Shown piece after piece: positions 6,114-8,414 of a DNA stretch of 8,414 bases (positions are counted from its first letter, which is position 1; every line of letters starts with the position of its first letter). Origin of the DNA: JAUHWS01 sp964571805 (GTDB lineage: Bacteria > Patescibacteriota > Gracilibacteria > UM-FILTER-43-11); NCBI GenBank assembly GCA_964571805.1, contig CAZNDI010000051.1:1-8414 (forward strand). The letters are read 5' to 3'. The position numbers and the translations under genes were made by a program. Under the pieces are notes generated by a model. That model had not been told where the DNA came from, searched no databases, and saw only the letters and a list, made by a program, of their open reading frames with translations.

Positions 6114-6987
6114 CATTCAAATCATAAGGCAATACGGTCACATCCCAAGGACGTTGATCCAAGGCGACATTTGTATTTTGTGATTCAAATTCTTGGCCCG
6201 AGAAGACCTGGTTTTTCATGAAATTATATTTAGCCAAAAGCGCGTCCGAAGTCTGTGTGAGAATTTTAAAATCCTCGTTATGAAGCACATAGTAGGCATA
6301 GGTTTCGGCAAAGTCTTCGAAGGGGTCACTCATGGCGTAACCAGAAACAAAATCAGCCGTAGCGGCTTCAGGCTTTCGAAAATTATGAGCAAACCAAGAA
6401 ATACGATAGAAGTCTAAACTGGGATCCGTTTCATAAAGGGGCATTTGGCCGTCTAAGAAGGCAGATTTTGTTTTTTCTTCTGAAGGAGGCAAATAAGCGT
6501 AATCAACATTGTGAGCCAATTCATGAATAAAAACAGCGATGAATTCTTCTGAGGCCATGTCCACAGCTCTGAGGATGATCATGGACCCGCCTCCAAGCCC
6601 CCGATGAGCCTGAGGGTCATAGTCGAGCGTGACCGTCTTTAAAGCAGCGACATGGGCTGCAGGCAAGACGCTAAGGACTTCGGCAAGTTGATTTTTTTGG
6701 ATAGGATTGATCAACTCATCTGCTTGAGAAGCATGCGTGGTGGTGAAGTTGGGAAGATAAAGAGGGGCTTCGGGAACTGGCTCAGGAATAACCTCTTGGG
6801 ATTCAATTTCATTCGCTGAGGCTTCAGTGAGGGAGGCAGAAGCAAGCTCTAGTGCAGAATGAGCAAAACTTTCGTCTTGGGTCACAAGCTCATCTTTCTG
6901 AGGAGCGGGGTCAGAAAAAACGGTGCTCCAAAGTGTGAAGGAGGCCAACTGAAGGGCAAAAAATACAGAAAGAAGCTTAAATCGCAT
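6100..6987 (-). CDS. exported HExxH zinc metallopeptidase, family not identified
   Basis: This 295-residue protein has an N-terminal Sec-type signal (RFK, then a hydrophobic stretch from about 5 to 22, with possible cleavage near 25, VFS-DP) and no lipobox cysteine. A Glu/Ser/Pro-rich linker fills about 30-75. The zinc site FIHELAHNVDYAY (153-165) supplies H155, E156 and H159. DPFEDFAETYAYYVL (221-235) follows some 65 residues later and supplies the likely third ligand, E224 or E228, as in gluzincins. The arrangement HExxHxxD...DFAE.YA recalls the anthrax-lethal-factor-like (ATLF-like) and related peptidases, but I cannot assign a family. It is probably secreted or membrane-tethered; the substrate is unknown. 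It is transcribed opposite to the acylphosphatase and divergently from the flippase. Confidence 0.75.
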   Translation of the reverse strand: MRFKLLSVFFALQLASFTLWSTVFSDPAPQKDELVTQDESFAHSALELASASLTEASANEIESQEVIPEPVPEAPLYLPNFTTTHASQADELINPIQKNQLAEVLSVLPAAHVAALKTVTLDYDPQAHRGLGGGSMIILRAVDMASEEFIAVFIHELAHNVDYAYLPPSEEKTKSAFLDGQMPLYETDPSLDFYRISWFAHNFRKPEAATADFVSGYAMSDPFEDFAETYAYYVLHNEDFKILTQTSDALLAKYNFMKNQVFSGQEFESQNTNVALDQRPWDVTVLPYDLNEFMG

Positions 6988-7055
6988 AATAAAATGATAA
7001 GATTAAAGTGTTTTTCTTTCTGTTTTGGTATTAGTTTAGCAAACTGTGGAGAGAT

Positions 7056-7084
7056 AAATTACTATATTTTTTATTTTTTGTCAA
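7056..7084 (-). promoter_or_regulatory. candidate promoter of the metallopeptidase gene
   Basis: On the minus strand a consensus TTGACA (7084 down to 7079) is followed after 17 A/T-rich bases by TAATTT (7061 to 7056), a weak -10. The leader to the ATG would be about 60 nt. Confidence 0.4.
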
Positions 7085-7119
7085 TATAAAAAGCCCCGTC
7101 TTTTTAGTGATGAACAAGG

Positions 7120-7125
7120 TATAAT
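7120..7125 (+). promoter_or_regulatory. -10 box for the flippase gene
   Basis: A perfect TATAAT lies here with no good -35 (around 7097-7102, CGTCTT). Transcription would begin near 7132, so the whole repeat block 7142-7260 would form the mRNA leader. Confidence 0.35.
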
Positions 7126-7141
7126 TCTCGAAGATTATTAA

Positions 7142-7174
7142 AGAGCGGAGAGCGTGGAGCGAAGAGCGTGGAGC
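7142..7174. repeat. 14-bp period GAGCG repeats
   Basis: AGAGCGTGGAGC occurs at 7149-7160 and 7163-7174 (period 14), preceded by a degenerate copy AGAGCGG at 7142-7148. The block is purine-rich on the plus strand and lies between the -10 box and the 36-bp repeats. Confidence 0.7.
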
Positions 7175-7186
7175 TAAAATGCCTTT

Positions 7187-7260
7187 GCTTACCGACCCAA
7201 AGGGTCCCCTTTGGGGCTTACCGCTTACCGACCCAACGGGTCCCCTTTGGGGCTTACCGC
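7187..7260. repeat. two tandem 36-bp repeats abutting the flippase start
   Basis: Copies at 7187-7222 and 7223-7258 differ only at their 15th base (A at 7201, C at 7237), and GC at 7259-7260 begins a third. Each unit starts and ends with GCTTACC or CTTACC and contains two palindromes: GACCC.A.GGGTC and CCCCTTTGGGG. The array ends 6 bases before the ATG at 7267, where a ribosome binding site would lie. Confidence 0.9.
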
Positions 7261-7266
7261 TTTAAA

Positions 7267-8414
7267 ATGAGTACAGCCAGAAAAATCTTAGAAAACACTG
7301 CAGTTCAGTTTGGGGGAAAAATCGTCACGGCGATTTTATCAATTTTTGTGGTGAAGATGATTTCGGGGTACCTGGGCACAGCAGGCTACGGGGATTATAC
7401 TGCAGCTTACAATTTTTTAGCCTTTTTTGGCATCGCTGCAGATTTTGGTATTTATACCATCACCGTCAAGGAAATGAGTAAGGACCAGTCAAAAATTCCT
7501 GAAATTTTGGGAAATGTCTTGGGCCTCCGGACGCTTTTGGTGATTTTAACGATGGGACTCGCCGCCATTGCCATTTTCTTAGTGCCAGAATATCAAGGAA
7601 CGCTCGTTCCTATGGGGGTACTCATTGGAACTCTGGCCACACTTTTCACCCTTTTGAATGGGACCATCAGCACCGTGCTACAAGTTCATTTAAAAATGCA
7701 ATACACCACTATTGGGCTGGTCGTGGGAAAAATGGTTAGCGTCGGCTACATTGCTTTGGTCGTTTATTATCTTTTTGTAGGCGACAAGGTCACAGGCTTT
7801 GAACATCTCATCTGGTCAGGAGTATTGGGCAATTTGGTGATGTTTGTCATGACCTTTTACTATGTTTCTCGTTATACAAAAATCCGGTATCGCTTCGATT
7901 TTAAATTTTGGAAAGAGATTTTTTGGACCAGCCTCCCTTACGGAGTGGCCTTGGTTCTAAGTGGAATATATTTTAGATTGGACACCATCCTCCTATACAG
8001 AATCTTGCCTCACACCGAAATTTTGGCCAACAAAGAAGTGTGTTTGCAAGCGTTATGCAGTGATACAGAGGCGGGGCTGTATGGAATAGGTTTAAGATTT
8101 TTAGAAATGCTCGTGATCATCCCCATTTATTTTATGAACTCGGTCATGCCGGTGATGACGCGTTTTTTGGAGGAAGGAAAGGAAAAGGTAAGGCAAGTGA
8201 TTCAATACGCTTTCGACTTTTTGTTGGCTATTTCGATGCCAATCATGGTGGGGGGTTTTATTTTGGCTGTTCCGATCATTCAGTTGATTTCGAAGGATGA
8301 ATTTGTGAGCGGAAATGGCTTTACGCATGGAGCAGACGTTGCGCTGCAATATTTAGTTTTCGCAATGTTCTTTTCTTTCATGAATGTGATTTTTGCCTTC
8401 ACGATTGTAGTCTT
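7267..8414 (+). CDS. oligosaccharide/polysaccharide flippase (Wzx/MOP type), 3'-truncated by window end
   Basis: 382 codons are present and the frame is open at the window edge; typical family members are about 420-500 residues. The protein is a polytopic membrane transporter of the MOP exporter superfamily, which flips lipid-linked glycans across the cytoplasmic membrane for capsule, O-antigen or other surface polymers. Family features are the N-terminal NTAVQFGGKIVTAILSIFVV (10-29), YLGTAGYGDYTAAYNF (35-50), the TM-pair region with YFRLDTILL (235-243) and GLYGIGLRFLE (270-280), and IPIYFMNSVMPVMTR (285-299). About ten hydrophobic segments are visible. Relative to my memory of the family, the loop between RLDTILL and AGLYG is longer (about 246-268) and contains C259 and C264. 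ATG 7267 has no Shine-Dalgarno site and directly follows the tandem repeats. Confidence 0.88.
   Translation, partial: MSTARKILENTAVQFGGKIVTAILSIFVVKMISGYLGTAGYGDYTAAYNFLAFFGIAADFGIYTITVKEMSKDQSKIPEILGNVLGLRTLLVILTMGLAAIAIFLVPEYQGTLVPMGVLIGTLATLFTLLNGTISTVLQVHLKMQYTTIGLVVGKMVSVGYIALVVYYLFVGDKVTGFEHLIWSGVLGNLVMFVMTFYYVSRYTKIRYRFDFKFWKEIFWTSLPYGVALVLSGIYFRLDTILLYRILPHTEILANKEVCLQALCSDTEAGLYGIGLRFLEMLVIIPIYFMNSVMPVMTRFLEEGKEKVRQVIQYAFDFLLAISMPIMVGGFILAVPIIQLISKDEFVSGNGFTHGADVALQYLVFAMFFSFMNVIFAFTIVV

Larger units (their letters stand above)
6988..7266. other. divergent intergenic region, no gene
   Basis: These 279 bases separate the divergent protease and flippase genes. The protease-proximal half is AT-rich and carries candidate promoters for both directions. 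The flippase-proximal half (7142-7260) consists of two blocks of short tandem repeats. I see no coding frame or RNA gene. The AAAAAG/CTTTTT pair at 7088-7105 is only an AT-rich 6-bp stem. Confidence 0.6.

Noticed and set aside
7088..7105. Intrinsic terminator (AAAAAG-CCCCGT-CTTTTT)
   Set aside because: The stem is AT-rich and only 6 bp, and it lies between divergent genes where there is no transcript to end.
7187..7260. CRISPR array
   Set aside because: The 36-bp units are directly contiguous with no spacers, and no cas gene is in the window.
8101..8349. Minus-strand open frame inside the flippase gene
   Set aside because: It is antisense to conserved flippase segments, and its His/Asn/Lys-rich composition is an artefact of the opposite frame.
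1..8414. Alternative genetic code (TGA read as glycine)
   Set aside because: TGA ends the amidotransferase at its expected length, and no gene needs read-through of TGA.
1..8414. tRNA, rRNA or riboswitch genes
   Set aside because: No cloverleaf with a T-loop GTTCRA box, no rRNA core sequence and no known aptamer core were seen in the intergenic stretches.

Overview
The window looks like a bacterial chromosome fragment, most likely from a small-genome environmental lineage. My tentative inference, from overall style only, is Patescibacteria/Peregrinibacteria-like; no rRNA or other marker gene is present to fix this. The standard bacterial code fits: TGA, TAA and TAG all end plausible proteins. 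Most genes have no convincing Shine-Dalgarno site, and at least one mRNA may be leaderless.

Region 1 (about 1-2800) is strikingly AT-rich; for example, positions 1081-1140 contain 14 G/C of 60. It looks foreign. It carries a complete OLD-family ATPase-TOPRIM nuclease (84-2141, a likely anti-mobile-element gene), then a two-block hairpin. A 118-bp element follows at 2267-2384 with the architecture of an integron attC recombination site: paired ATAAC/GTTAT ends, an 11-bp perfect outer stem, an unpaired spacer, a 6-bp inner stem with one extrahelical base, and a large loop. A small orphan ORF starts 24 bp after it. I read this region as one or two integron-type gene cassettes without a visible integrase.

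Region 2 (about 2822-6981) has a more balanced composition (31-33 G/C of 60 where sampled). It holds a GuaA-like class I glutamine amidotransferase, an AAA+ ATPase with a C-terminal DUF4143 nuclease-like domain, a DUF1361 integral membrane protein, an acylphosphatase, and a convergent exported HExxH metalloprotease. The ATPase promoter is embedded in a perfect 15-bp inverted repeat, with the predicted transcription start on the ATG itself.

Region 3 (about 6988-8414) is a divergent promoter region with two tandem repeat blocks (period 14, then 36 bp). The second abuts the start codon of a Wzx/MOP-type polysaccharide flippase that runs off the window end.

Two non-coding loci, 5687-5792 and 7142-7260, are built of short degenerate repeats sharing the heptamer RCTTACC and may belong to one lineage-specific repeat family. 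No operon spanning several of these genes is obvious. The window looks like core housekeeping or envelope genes interrupted by accessory insertions: the OLD/attC island and possibly the DUF4143 ATPase.
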